DNA of 64,000 nt from Ruminococcaceae bacterium R-25. GTDB lineage: Bacteria > Bacillota > Clostridia > Saccharofermentanales > Saccharofermentanaceae. How positions within the stretch are numbered: the first letter of the stretch is position 1; every line of letters begins with the position of its first letter. The notes beneath the pieces were generated by a model. The model did not search any database. It saw only the letters and a list, made by a program, of their open reading frames with translations, and was not told the origin of the DNA. The DNA lies in the NCBI GenBank assembly GCA_003149065.1, contig QGFZ01000001.1, positions 1,116,001 to 1,180,000 of the forward strand. The letters run 5' to 3'. A program made the position numbers and the translations under genes. This document shows positions 8,284 to 16,698 of this stretch, one piece after another.

Positions 8284-8307
8284 CAACATAACAATAATGT
8301 TATGTTG
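8284..8307. promoter_or_regulatory. Palindromic operator candidate upstream of the XRE repressor
   Basis: CAACATAAC at 8284-8292 is perfectly inverted at 8299-8307 (GTTATGTTG) with a 6-bp AATAAT spacer. The size and position, just upstream of the XRE start, fit a dimeric CI-like repressor operator with autoregulation. Binding is inferred. Confidence 0.6.
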
Positions 8308-8378
8308 CCATTTTGTCAACCCGCCGTGCCGCATCGGCAATAGAACTATATCGAGGTCACTAACTGATTAAATACTTC

Positions 8379-9185
8379 TCACTCTTTCAGATTGCCTTTT
8401 GGAAGTATCTTAGAAGACCATGCATTCATTTCTTCGACTACCGATACCGGCTTTACCGTCATCTCGACCCAGGCAGGTATCAGGCTGCTCTTGACCGCAT
8501 TCCTGACGGATCTCACATTAGACCACGCTGTGCAGTAAAAAGGCACCTTGCCGCGGTTTAATATCTCTATTTCAAGTTTTGAAGTAAGTGCTGATGCTAT
8601 TCCTTTTCGCCTGTATTCAGGCAATACATCAACGCCGATCTGCCACATCTTATCTGCATCAGCAGAACAACCCGAAAGCCCTATCAGTTTTCCATAATCA
8701 TATGCACCTACAGCAAGCACGTCTAAATGCTTCCTGTCGCTGCACAGAGCGTTCGTCCACTCAGGGACATATAAATCTTCAAACTCACCTTTCTCGAGCG
8801 TCCTGAGCTCAAATTCACAGGGGAGTTCTTTTAAGGTGTTAAGATCAGGCAGATAGTATTCAGCCATGAAGCACGTGGTAAGGCCCAAGGGTTCCAACCT
8901 CTCATTGAGCCAGCGCATATTGGGTGTCTCAAAGCAGTGGTAAAACTCAAATTTTGAAATGTATTCTCTTGCTGTCTCAAAAGTATCATCCGTTGCCGCC
9001 GCAACAACATTATTCCCGTAAGAAATGAAATTACATCCGATCGGGAGCTTATAGTACTTCTTAGCATTTTCGCCGAGTTTTAAAGGAACGATCCTGTTAT
9101 CGCCTGCCAAGAAATCTTCGACTTTGCATCCAATATCTTCTGCAGACTGCTGCATCGCGATCTGCAATATTTCTTTATTAGTCAT
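8379..9185 (-). CDS. GNAT-family N-acetyltransferase
   Basis: A 268-aa protein. The N-terminal half (1-130) is a family-specific domain. The C-terminal half has GNAT motif A, IGVDVLPEYRRKGIASALTS (R/Q-x-x-G-x-A pyrophosphate-binding loop), followed by YCTAWSNVRSVR typical of motif B. It would transfer an acetyl group from acetyl-CoA; the acceptor is unknown. The start lies one base after the stop of the 53-aa membrane peptide gene, so both are probably co-transcribed. The gene borders the XRE/ImmA island. Confidence 0.85.
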   Translation of the reverse strand: MTNKEILQIAMQQSAEDIGCKVEDFLAGDNRIVPLKLGENAKKYYKLPIGCNFISYGNNVVAAATDDTFETAREYISKFEFYHCFETPNMRWLNERLEPLGLTTCFMAEYYLPDLNTLKELPCEFELRTLEKGEFEDLYVPEWTNALCSDRKHLDVLAVGAYDYGKLIGLSGCSADADKMWQIGVDVLPEYRRKGIASALTSKLEIEILNRGKVPFYCTAWSNVRSVRNAVKSSLIPAWVEMTVKPVSVVEEMNAWSSKILPKGNLKE

Positions 9186-9186
9186 G

Positions 9187-9348
9187 TTACTTGCTTCTTC
9201 TCATCTTTGCAGGCATCCAAAAATGCCACTTCGGAGCTTTGGGGAGATACTTATTCTTGATAAAGAATGCGATGACTCTGCCGTGAATAATTAAGCTGCA
9301 AAGCATCAATCCCAGGATGACCAGCAATACGATCAATAACGGTGACAT
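9187..9348 (-). CDS. 53-aa single-pass membrane microprotein
   Basis: An ATG at 9346-9348 with GGGAGA about 6 nt upstream opens a 53-codon frame ending TAA at 9187-9189. The peptide has one hydrophobic N-terminal segment (PLLIVLLVILGLMLCSLII) and a basic C-terminal tail rich in Lys/Arg/Trp (PKWHFWMPAKMRRSK), suggesting an N-out, C-in orientation. The acetyltransferase gene starts one base after its stop. The family is unknown; the ribosome site, frame and tight coupling support translation. Confidence 0.6.
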   Translation of the reverse strand: MSPLLIVLLVILGLMLCSLIIHGRVIAFFIKNKYLPKAPKWHFWMPAKMRRSK

Positions 9349-9578
9349 AAAAGATCTCCCTTCCCACTAGTAGTGAATTACCAGATTTATTAGCTTTTTT
9401 AGCCGATGCCTACATTATAACAAAAGCTTTTAAAGGCTTTTCCTAAAACATATAATGCGGTTTGTTTCTTCAAATCCGAGAACCATATGGAATTTCAAAC
9501 GGTCTGAATTATCGAGATCACAGTCGCTGGCAAATTCAGTGCAGCCTTTATCTCTCAACCACTTCTTACAGTCAGCCC

Positions 9579-10598
9579 TTACTTTTCCTTGATCCAGTCT
9601 TCGCCGTTCCAGCCGTAAGCACTGCCAATCGGGGCTTCCAAGAAGGCTAATATAGTAGGATACAGATTGCAGATGGTGTTGATTCCAACTATCTGAAGGT
9701 TGTCAGAATCGTTTACATATTCGTCTGCTTCGTCTCCGTGATAAAAGCACCAGCCGCAATCGGGCTTACCATCTAAAGGCTTTTGACGGCGCATGTATCC
9801 GACACCTTTTTCGAGCGCTGCTTTCGTTACGCAGCATCCGAAATTGCCGGGATATACATCAACCCATTCGCGCTCTTCAGGCTCATACCATTTGTAATAG
9901 CACCAGTCTCCGTTCTCATCGAAAAGATACTTTAATACGTTTTTCTGAATAGCAAAAAACTGGTCAAGACCGGATGTGTCTCTGAAATTTCCTGCTGAGA
10001 AATACATGGCTCCGCAAATATAAGATAAAGCATATCCCTTGAACGAATGATAGAAAACCTGAGCCTTTCTTACAAAGCGGTCGACTATGCCGTCGAACTC
10101 TTCCTCGTCAATTATGCCGCATGCACGGGCAGTTCTGCAGATGCTTATATATTCCGAGATGTCCCAGGCATAAAAGCCCTTTTCCTGAAGCATCGGATAG
10201 AACGGCTTTGCGAGGTTGATCATGTACTCAAAACCTTTACGACCATTGGGATTAAGTTCGTTAATGTCAAAGAGCGGAGCTTCTTTCCAGAAGGTCATGA
10301 ACTGCTCGTATTCGACGCTTGATCTGAACTGTTCTTTCTGATATTCAATAAGGCTCTGTCTGGAATCTATATTGAACATTTTGGAAAGGAACTCCTTAAC
10401 GATGACAGCTTCCTTTTCATTGCAGATATACTCCCCGTCCTCATTCATTCTTTCAGGAATTCCGGGCACTTTCCTCGTAGATGCAGGAGACGCCAGAAGC
10501 CTTGTAAACTGGCTTCTTGTGGGGCTAACGGCATCGTCTCTTTCCCTGACTGCTTCTGCTAAGTATTTTTCTATTTCATCTGCATACTTTTTCAACAT
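9579..10598 (-). CDS. DUF1266-DUF2185 (Imm33-like) two-domain protein
   Basis: A 339-aa protein with GGAG before the ATG. Residues 95-215 match the DUF1266 pattern (YAWDISEYISICRTARACGIIDEEEF). Residues 245-325 match DUF2185/Imm33-like immunity domains: CCVTKAALEKGVGYMRRQ, then GWCFYHGDEADEYVND and LEAPIGSAY. Imm33-type domains are annotated as immunity proteins of polymorphic toxin systems, so this may be an orphan immunity protein. No toxin gene of that class is visible next to it. It sits 4 bp after the stop of the membrane protein gene at 10603. Domain names come from pattern recall, not a search. Confidence 0.75.
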   Translation of the reverse strand: MLKKYADEIEKYLAEAVRERDDAVSPTRSQFTRLLASPASTRKVPGIPERMNEDGEYICNEKEAVIVKEFLSKMFNIDSRQSLIEYQKEQFRSSVEYEQFMTFWKEAPLFDINELNPNGRKGFEYMINLAKPFYPMLQEKGFYAWDISEYISICRTARACGIIDEEEFDGIVDRFVRKAQVFYHSFKGYALSYICGAMYFSAGNFRDTSGLDQFFAIQKNVLKYLFDENGDWCYYKWYEPEEREWVDVYPGNFGCCVTKAALEKGVGYMRRQKPLDGKPDCGWCFYHGDEADEYVNDSDNLQIVGINTICNLYPTILAFLEAPIGSAYGWNGEDWIKEK

Positions 10599-10602
10599 AG
10601 TC

Positions 10603-11118
10603 TTACTCCTGCTTCTTCTGATTTTTCCTTAAGGCTTTTTCTGAAATAACGATTAGTGCGATAACAAAAACGTTAACCGCAGGAATGATGATGAGTCCGT
10701 ATTTAACCAGCTTGTTATCGTTATAAATGAGGGCAAATTTTGAAGTGCCCTTAGTTGTAGATCCAAGGACTTTGCCTGTCTCAGGATTGACAAAGATATT
10801 AAGTCTGACCTCTTCTTTTTCTTCGATCAGCTCTTTTAATTCATGCTCGTCATCGGTTCCGAAAACTTCTTCTGCAACAACCCAGAAAGTATCTATGTCA
10901 TCATCAGCGGGCTGCATCTTGACCGCGCTCTGATATATTTGGGAACTTCCATAGCCTCTTCTGTACAGCGTGTGTTCAAAGCTGCCATATTCAACGGGAT
11001 AGGCTTTTTCGCGCTCATAGACTTTAATGTTCGTGCCGAACTGGCTTATCACCGTAAAAAAGATAAAAGCAATGCAAATGACATCTACCAGGGCCAAACT
11101 GATAATCCCGTTTTTCAT
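10603..11118 (-). CDS. Small membrane protein of unknown function
   Basis: 171 aa when started at ATG 11116-11118, which has GAGGGG at ideal spacing; the ATG four codons upstream lies inside that ribosome site. There are two transmembrane helices: residues 5-25 (IISLALVDVICIAFIFFTVI) and 140-160. The loop between them (about 110 aa) is acidic and probably extracytoplasmic, with a short Lys-rich cytoplasmic tail. It precedes the DUF1266-Imm33 gene by 4 bp, so the two are likely one operon. No family recognised. Confidence 0.7.
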   Translation of the reverse strand: MKNGIISLALVDVICIAFIFFTVISQFGTNIKVYEREKAYPVEYGSFEHTLYRRGYGSSQIYQSAVKMQPADDDIDTFWVVAEEVFGTDDEHELKELIEEKEEVRLNIFVNPETGKVLGSTTKGTSKFALIYNDNKLVKYGLIIIPAVNVFVIALIVISEKALRKNQKKQE

Positions 11119-11154
11119 GTTACCCCTCATTCCAAAAAGTAATCATATGGTTCA

Positions 11155-11835
11155 TTATAACAAATCAAAACTCATGGCCTCTTGGTTCTTAGTGTAGCTG
11201 TTCTTCCTTGGCTTGATGGTGACTTTTTTCGAGCTTAACCGGATCTCGCCATAATCATAGAGATCATTGGTCTCAGGAAGGTCGCGCTCAAACATTATGC
11301 TTCCGTCCAGATCGAAAACCTTCAGCAGAGGGAAATACTTTCCGTTATCAAGATACCTCAAATAGATAACTGCTTTGTTTTTCGAAGCCTGCTTTTCCTT
11401 ATAGACCATGGTCATCTTTTCACCCTGTTCCACTGCCTCTGCAATGCAATGGCGGATTTCATCTTCATCGAATTCAGGAGTTGCAAAGCTTAGCAGGACC
11501 TGTTCGACTAATCCTATGACCTTTTCTATACACTCTCGGGTTTCCAAGCTATCGTAAAACGCCTGGCTTACTCCTACGTCGTAATAGCGGTACCACGGGA
11601 AGTACGGATCTCTGCCTCTCTGGGACAGACTGAACGTTCCCTCTTCTCTACAAGTTGTCAGATTGATATAAAGATGATGGAAGTCACCCATCGAGAATCC
11701 GTTTTCCTGAAGTTTCATTACGATACGTCTGGCAACAGCGCATAATTCCAGATTATAAAAACCTTCAGGCAAAGAATTGCCCGGAATATTTTCAATGGTG
11801 CTTCTATAGATTCTGATGTCTTTTATCGGCTGCAT
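11155..11835 (-). CDS. Hypothetical protein
   Basis: 226 aa from ATG 11833-11835. The GAGG ribosome site overlaps the stop of the upstream lipoprotein gene, implying coupling. It is soluble and mixed alpha/beta with a conserved-looking segment GRDPYFPWYRYYDVGVSQAFYD cut here at two places by charged loops, and a beta-rich C-terminal third. The family is not recognised. Clustering with Imm33-like and membrane proteins suggests an accessory or immunity-type locus, but this is only context. Confidence 0.6.
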   Translation of the reverse strand: MQPIKDIRIYRSTIENIPGNSLPEGFYNLELCAVARRIVMKLQENGFSMGDFHHLYINLTTCREEGTFSLSQRGRDPYFPWYRYYDVGVSQAFYDSLETRECIEKVIGLVEQVLLSFATPEFDEDEIRHCIAEAVEQGEKMTMVYKEKQASKNKAVIYLRYLDNGKYFPLLKVFDLDGSIMFERDLPETNDLYDYGEIRLSSKKVTIKPRKNSYTKNQEAMSFDLL

Positions 11836-11843
11836 AATAATCC

Positions 11844-12620
11844 TCAATCACCAAACGACTTGATATATCCTTCGATGTCCAGTCTGGTATTCTCGTCGCC
11901 TTTTACTACAACGTATTCGTAAGATTCAAATCTCAACGACACATAGTCTATATAGTATATCGTTGGAGCTGTCCCGCATCCTTTAACATAAACATTATTG
12001 TTGCTGCGCGTGAGCACGTTGATATATCTGTATGTGTTGTCTTCATTCTTATAGACATATGTTTTGCGGCCGCCGTCAATATTGGAAAATACCGCCATAT
12101 AGTCATCGTCAATGGCTACGTCTACTGCCCATTCATCAGTATCGATAATGCGTCCTCCGAATTCGAGTTCAGAGCCGTCATCGTAAACCACCTTAACTTT
12201 ATCCGGAATCTTATTAAATCCCACAGAGCAGACGGGGTAAAGTATCGTATCGGTCTCAACAGAAGTGTCTCTGGTGGCAACAACTGAAATAACTACAGTG
12301 TCAGATTCATATCCGACATTGGTAACGTGGATACCATAGCCGCCGGATGACTTCCAGCCGTCACAGATCAGGATATACTTCTCATCAGCTTCATCACGGA
12401 TATACCATCCCCTGCAAAGATCAGGACCATATTCATCAGGCTTAAAAATTGCATATTCAAAGCCTTCAATGGTACAGATCTCACTGACAGTTGTCGTTTC
12501 CTGAAGTGTAGTTTGAGACATCTCCGTTGTTTTCTCAGTATCAAGCGAACAACCGCTAATCAGCATAACTCCAGCGAGAAAAGCTGCACCTGAATACTTA
12601 ATCCTTCGTTCCATTTTCAT
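11844..12620 (-). CDS. Putative lipoprotein
   Basis: The start at ATG 12618-12620 has GGGGGA upstream; a longer frame lacks a signal. The signal peptide MKMERRIKYSGAAFLAGVML ends in lipobox LISGC with Cys about residue 24, followed by a Thr/Ser/Glu linker. The exported domain (about 220 aa) is beta-rich, with repeated strands such as YGIHVTNVGYESDTVVISVV, and resembles an Ig-like or protease-inhibitor-like sandwich. No enzyme motif is visible. It is translationally coupled to the hypothetical gene downstream. Confidence 0.7.
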   Translation of the reverse strand: MKMERRIKYSGAAFLAGVMLISGCSLDTEKTTEMSQTTLQETTTVSEICTIEGFEYAIFKPDEYGPDLCRGWYIRDEADEKYILICDGWKSSGGYGIHVTNVGYESDTVVISVVATRDTSVETDTILYPVCSVGFNKIPDKVKVVYDDGSELEFGGRIIDTDEWAVDVAIDDDYMAVFSNIDGGRKTYVYKNEDNTYRYINVLTRSNNNVYVKGCGTAPTIYYIDYVSLRFESYEYVVVKGDENTRLDIEGYIKSFGD

Positions 12621-12662
12621 GTTATTATCCCCCACATCGCATGAAACAAAACTGAACAAAAC

Positions 12663-13118
12663 TTATCTCTCTAAAATGAACCTCACTACTTCAACATTTC
12701 CATCCATCTCGACAGACTTAACCGCAAAGCCGCATTTCTCTGTATAAAACTTGATATTCTCGGTCTTATCTGTCGGAGTGACCAGAGTGAACCTGTTCCA
12801 ATCATTATAATATGATTTCGCAAATCCCATAGCGGCTGTTCCGATTCCTTTGCCCTGGAACTCAGGGATCACGCAAAGACAACCGACTTCATATGTTCCC
12901 TTTTCGGTCTCTTTGCAAGAGATGCAGCCAACGGGCCTGTTATCGCACAAGATCAGGAATTTAGGAAAATCATCAATCGACTGCTCCATCTGCTCTATCG
13001 TTCTTCCATACGCAGGACATTCGCCATAGCGGATATAATCGCTGTAAAACGAATCGTTGTAGATATCAACGAGCACTTTGGCATCTGACTTTTCAGCTTT
13101 TCTGTATTCGATATTCAT
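12663..13118 (-). CDS. GNAT-family N-acetyltransferase
   Basis: A compact 151-aa single-domain GNAT protein. Motif A is VGCLCVIPEFQGKGIGTAAMGFA with the Q/RxxGxG/A loop; the C-terminal EKCGFAVKSVEMDGNVEVVRF is the usual final strand pair. The N terminus IEYRKAEKSDAKVLVDIYND is characteristic of the family. The acceptor substrate is not predictable. The start is 3 bp after the stop of the nucleotidyltransferase-like gene. The pair (nucleotidyltransferase plus acetyltransferase) resembles antibiotic-modification gene pairs, but neither substrate is known. Confidence 0.88.
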   Translation of the reverse strand: MNIEYRKAEKSDAKVLVDIYNDSFYSDYIRYGECPAYGRTIEQMEQSIDDFPKFLILCDNRPVGCISCKETEKGTYEVGCLCVIPEFQGKGIGTAAMGFAKSYYNDWNRFTLVTPTDKTENIKFYTEKCGFAVKSVEMDGNVEVVRFILER

Positions 13119-13121
13119 AGT

Positions 13122-13943
13122 TCAGTTACCTGCTTTTCTGCAGGACTCATACCAGTCCCAGATCGCAAAGAAAGCTTTACTCCTGTCCTTATATTCCGGA
13201 TAGAAATACCTGACCAGCCTGTCGTAAGAAAGAGCCGCAGAATAGATCTGATCTGCGATCCTGTTAAACGTCTGATCATCTGTCTTATAAGGAGCTTTTC
13301 CAAGATCCTTAACGTATTCCAGATCTTCTGAATATCCATACCTGTGATGATTGGTTCCATACTTCTGATCCCTCATTATCATCTGCATGACCAAAGTCTC
13401 ATTTAAGTTCATATTTGCCAGATGAGCAGATATCAAGTGATCTTTGCGGTACAGTTTTCCCAATGCCTGAAGCTCAATAAACCAGAAGCGGTTAATGTTA
13501 ACGTAAGGCCAGTCTTTGTTATCTTCAATAGAAGCAGGCGCATCTCCCAAATTCAGAGAAACATCATCAGAATACTCAAAATCAAAGATGAGATCGTAAC
13601 GCATGCCGTTATAGAAGATTATCCTGTAGACTTGATTCTCAGGAACGAGCATCCATCCGAGAGCGGTTTTCTCATTTATGCCAAAGCGGTCGATCCTTTT
13701 CGTGTAATCTTCAGGTGTAACGGAACCGTCTTTTGGCAGACGGACTTTTACAGCCAGATCCACATCGCTGAACAGATCGTGAAAGCTCGCTTCAAAAGCT
13801 TTTCGTCCTGCTTCTTCCATAGTCTCACGGGTAATAAGGTTCTTTTTCACTAAGCAGCTGACAACCTCAGGATGCTTAAAAACATCCTGCAGAAACTGCA
13901 GAAATAAGCTTTCCATTTTCTCTTTTGTCAGACTGATCAACAT
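13122..13943 (-). CDS. Nucleotidyltransferase-like protein, aminoglycoside adenylyltransferase type
   Basis: A 273-aa protein. Residues 50-60 (FHDLFSDVDLAVKV) carry the DxD metal site of the pol-beta nucleotidyltransferase fold, and a third acidic residue is likely in YDLIFDFEYSDD. The helical C-terminal half (FWFIELQALGKLYRKDHLISAHL..) resembles the C-terminal domain of AadE/AadK-type aminoglycoside 6-adenylyltransferases. The usual GS preceding SDxD is FS here, so the glycine is missing. It is probably an adenylyltransferase with unknown acceptor; resistance should not be assumed. Confidence 0.65.
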   Translation of the reverse strand: MLISLTKEKMESLFLQFLQDVFKHPEVVSCLVKKNLITRETMEEAGRKAFEASFHDLFSDVDLAVKVRLPKDGSVTPEDYTKRIDRFGINEKTALGWMLVPENQVYRIIFYNGMRYDLIFDFEYSDDVSLNLGDAPASIEDNKDWPYVNINRFWFIELQALGKLYRKDHLISAHLANMNLNETLVMQMIMRDQKYGTNHHRYGYSEDLEYVKDLGKAPYKTDDQTFNRIADQIYSAALSYDRLVRYFYPEYKDRSKAFFAIWDWYESCRKAGN

Positions 13944-13964
13944 GCTAAAACCTTTCGATGCTTA

Positions 13965-15419
13965 TCAATAGACCTCGAAATCGATCTCCGGCCAATCATC
14001 ATCTTTATCTTCTTTTCCGTCCAGATAGTAAGATCTGACGCGCTTCGGAACGGCATGGACCTTAAGATCCGTACGGCGCGTTGTATCAAGGTATCTTTCA
14101 AGGCCCGGGTCCTTGTCAAAATCATTCGATGCATCTGCTTTCTCCCGGATCTTTTCAGAGCCAACGGTTGCAACTCCTCGAACCGCATACATCAGGATTA
14201 TCCCGGCAAGAAGAATGACCTCTATAATAGCCAGAATGATAAACAGAGTCATAAAGAACGGTCCGGTATTCATGGACATTGTGATCAGGAAGATAATAGC
14301 AGGAATTATCGAAGCAACAGCTATCGGTATGGCCATCAGTTTGCTTCTTGTAAACCTCGCAATGCTGTAGAAAACATCGAGGGCTTCTGTAGTCGGCGCC
14401 TGGCCGCTCGCTTCACCTGTCTGGCCGTTTACCGCAAACTGATACTGCCTGCCGTCAAACTCAACGGTCATGAACCATACAGGAAGAAGACAGTACTTAA
14501 TATTAAGCTCGCTCATCCATGTGAAAGTCTTTTCGCGGTCCGGAACATACTTATCGAATTTTTTAGCAACCTTCTCGTGTAGTTCAACTGAAAACCTGTC
14601 GAACCTCTTGATGAACCTGTCCATAATCTCAATCGGGCCCTGGTCGTACTTTTCGGCACAGAAACCCTGCAGATATCTGTTATGGAAAGGTACCATCTCG
14701 CTGTAATCAAAAGGTTCAATAGCTTCCATCAGCTTATTTGCAATTCTCATGGAAGCGTCGAAAGGAACGCCTTTGACGAAATATGAAGCTTTCGAAGTGA
14801 CATGGTTCACCTGTGCAGAGCTGCCGCCCAAATTGGTGCCGGTACCGATCATGTCGGAGTGGACACCGCAGTCTACGATCCAGAAAGGCACATAGAAAGC
14901 CATCATCTTGGTGACACGGCTCTTTGACTTAAAGCCTGCTTGCGTCATTTTCCTGGTCTTGATCCACTGCTTCATATTCTTTTCGGCAGTGGGCCTGTCG
15001 ATCTTGAACGGAATGATGTAATCAGGCTTAAATTCACGTGTCATCATCCTCGTGACGAGTGCCGGCGAACCGCAGAAAGGACACGTTGTAGACATCATGT
15101 GCTCATCAGCGATCATGGTAGCGCCGCAGCTGTCGCACACTATCTCATGACGCTTCTTGTCGTCATCAGATATCTCGCTGTCGCTTGAGTAATCGTGCTC
15201 TATGCTGTAGCCTAAAGAGCCAATCTTTTCGAGCGTGGAAGCGTTGTAGATATTACCGCAGTTGCGGCATACCATACCCCTGACTTCCGGACGGAAGACG
15301 ATATTCGATCCACACGAAGGACACTTTGCAGATTCGGCCGAGAGAGGTCTCTCGCCCACGCTCTGGTTCCTGCCGAAAGGATCCGGACTGTCTGAATTAA
15401 ACGGTCTTGCACTCCACAT
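13965..15419 (-). CDS. Double zinc-ribbon membrane protein (TFIIB-type ribbon family)
   Basis: 484 aa from ATG 15417-15419, with AAGGGTG upstream, three codons inside a GTG-started frame. Two zinc ribbons stand at the N terminus: CPSC/CRNC (33-54) and CDSC/CPFC (95-116). A long soluble domain follows (YIIPFKIDRPTAEKNMKQWI) that is conserved in clostridial proteins annotated as TFIIB-type zinc-ribbon or primosomal-like proteins. There are two transmembrane helices near 365-390 and 393-420, then a charged tail. Its role is unknown; names suggesting a helicase in databases would be misleading, since no Walker motif is visible. Confidence 0.75.
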   Translation of the reverse strand: MWSARPFNSDSPDPFGRNQSVGERPLSAESAKCPSCGSNIVFRPEVRGMVCRNCGNIYNASTLEKIGSLGYSIEHDYSSDSEISDDDKKRHEIVCDSCGATMIADEHMMSTTCPFCGSPALVTRMMTREFKPDYIIPFKIDRPTAEKNMKQWIKTRKMTQAGFKSKSRVTKMMAFYVPFWIVDCGVHSDMIGTGTNLGGSSAQVNHVTSKASYFVKGVPFDASMRIANKLMEAIEPFDYSEMVPFHNRYLQGFCAEKYDQGPIEIMDRFIKRFDRFSVELHEKVAKKFDKYVPDREKTFTWMSELNIKYCLLPVWFMTVEFDGRQYQFAVNGQTGEASGQAPTTEALDVFYSIARFTRSKLMAIPIAVASIIPAIIFLITMSMNTGPFFMTLFIILAIIEVILLAGIILMYAVRGVATVGSEKIREKADASNDFDKDPGLERYLDTTRRTDLKVHAVPKRVRSYYLDGKEDKDDDWPEIDFEVY

Positions 15420-15470
15420 ACTTATCACCCTTATTCCTGTAGCAATGCATTCCTAAAACTTTTCTATATT

Positions 15471-16619
15471 TTAATACATTATCGTCCTGTGACCATAAGT
15501 CTCTTTGAGCCATGTACCGCTCGCATTATCCTGTGCCGGGAAAACGATCGTATCAGGATCGCCGTCCGAGATGTATCTCTTGCCGTTGTTGAGCTGTTTG
15601 AAATTATCTTCGATATCCCAATAAACGCCGCCGTTGTCGTATCCCCTGATCCTTCTTATCGCAGTCTTGTCGTAATCTCTTACAAAAGGCGAATAGGATC
15701 TGGTCCATGCACATAAAAGCGTCGCTTTGGTAGTGTAACTGAAGCCCTCATATGTTCCTTTGAAGATCTTTTCGTACTCGGGCTTTGATGCTGCGCCTTC
15801 AGGAGAGCCATAAGGCAAAGCGATGATATTAACGAATCTTCCCGGAATGATCTCGTCTAAGAGCTTATACATCTTGCCGACCTCTTTTTCGATCTCATCC
15901 GCACTCATTCCGCCTAACTTAACGTGGTTATATGTGTGGTTTCCAATGTCATAGCCATTATCGACGAGCCACTTGATGACCTTCCTGTCGTCTTCTTCAT
16001 TGTTGCAGAAAAGCTTATAGTTCAGGAAGAATGTAGCAGTAACATTGTAATCCGGGTACTCGGCCTTGATCTTTTCAAGCACATCAATTGCACAACCGGC
16101 TTCAAACTTCGGTGTGCCGTCATCGTTCCAGCCTTCTATAACGACGTCATTGATACCGTCATCAAAAGTAAGGATCAAGGGACTGTATCCGAATGCGACA
16201 TCGATATTGCCGTCGACAAAATCAGTAAGCCTCATCATGCGGTAGCCCTGCTCGTAAAAGCTCCTCAAATCCTTTTCGAAAGCTTCGGAAGTTCTGTTGT
16301 ATCCGTCCTTATCGACATTGCCGCCCGTATACTTAGTTTCGCTGTTTTTCATATTGTAGATCCTGTGATACATAAGGATCGGCACTGAATTGAGCTCGTT
16401 AACTCCCGCGTTCTTATACTCATCGAGCGCGTGTGTAGGTTTTGTGGGTTTTGTGGTTTCCTCTGTCGTTGTTTCTGATGTTTCGGTCGTCTCAGTTGAT
16501 ACCGTTACAGCCGGATCTACAGACGTTTCTGTAGCATCCCCGTCCTTCTTACAACCCGAGAGCATTGATCCTGCTATGGCAGCGATAAGTATAAGTGCTG
16601 TAAATTTTCTAAAGTTCAT
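15471..16619 (-). CDS. Polysaccharide deacetylase family lipoprotein
   Basis: A 382-aa protein. The lipoprotein signal has lipobox MLSGC (Cys23) and a Thr/Glu/Pro-rich linker to about residue 65. The NodB domain begins near residue 80 (VPILMYHRIY); motif 1 is LILTFDDGIND with the catalytic Asp and metal Asp, and motif 2 is DIGNHTYNHVKL (HxxxH metal site). Such proteins remove acetyl groups from N-acetylglucosamine polymers (peptidoglycan or exopolysaccharide) outside the membrane. It is preceded in transcription by a hairpin terminator (16641-16672), so it is likely a separate unit. Confidence 0.9.
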   Translation of the reverse strand: MNFRKFTALILIAAIAGSMLSGCKKDGDATETSVDPAVTVSTETTETSETTTEETTKPTKPTHALDEYKNAGVNELNSVPILMYHRIYNMKNSETKYTGGNVDKDGYNRTSEAFEKDLRSFYEQGYRMMRLTDFVDGNIDVAFGYSPLILTFDDGINDVVIEGWNDDGTPKFEAGCAIDVLEKIKAEYPDYNVTATFFLNYKLFCNNEEDDRKVIKWLVDNGYDIGNHTYNHVKLGGMSADEIEKEVGKMYKLLDEIIPGRFVNIIALPYGSPEGAASKPEYEKIFKGTYEGFSYTTKATLLCAWTRSYSPFVRDYDKTAIRRIRGYDNGGVYWDIEDNFKQLNNGKRYISDGDPDTIVFPAQDNASGTWLKETYGHRTIMY

Positions 16620-16640
16620 AAATCCCTGTCTTCAATCCCT

Positions 16641-16672
16641 AATAAAAATCCGCCCGTTAATTTACGGACGGA
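16641..16672 (-). terminator. Rho-independent terminator after the coiled-coil membrane gene
   Basis: On the minus strand, TCCGTCCGT pairs with ACGGGCGGA (one wobble) around a 6-nt loop and is followed by TTTTTATT (hairpin at 16649-16672). It lies 27 bp after the stop of the gene at 16699. Confidence 0.8.
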
Positions 16673-16698
16673 CATATTATACCACCTTATGGAACTGC

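Noticed and set aside
13122-13943. Aminoglycoside resistance gene
   Set aside because: The fold is plausible, but the usual GS before SDxD is altered and there is no mobile context, so a resistance call is not supported.
14055-14582. 175-aa plus-strand ORF
   Set aside because: Antisense to the zinc-ribbon membrane protein gene and composed of unrelated low-complexity residues.
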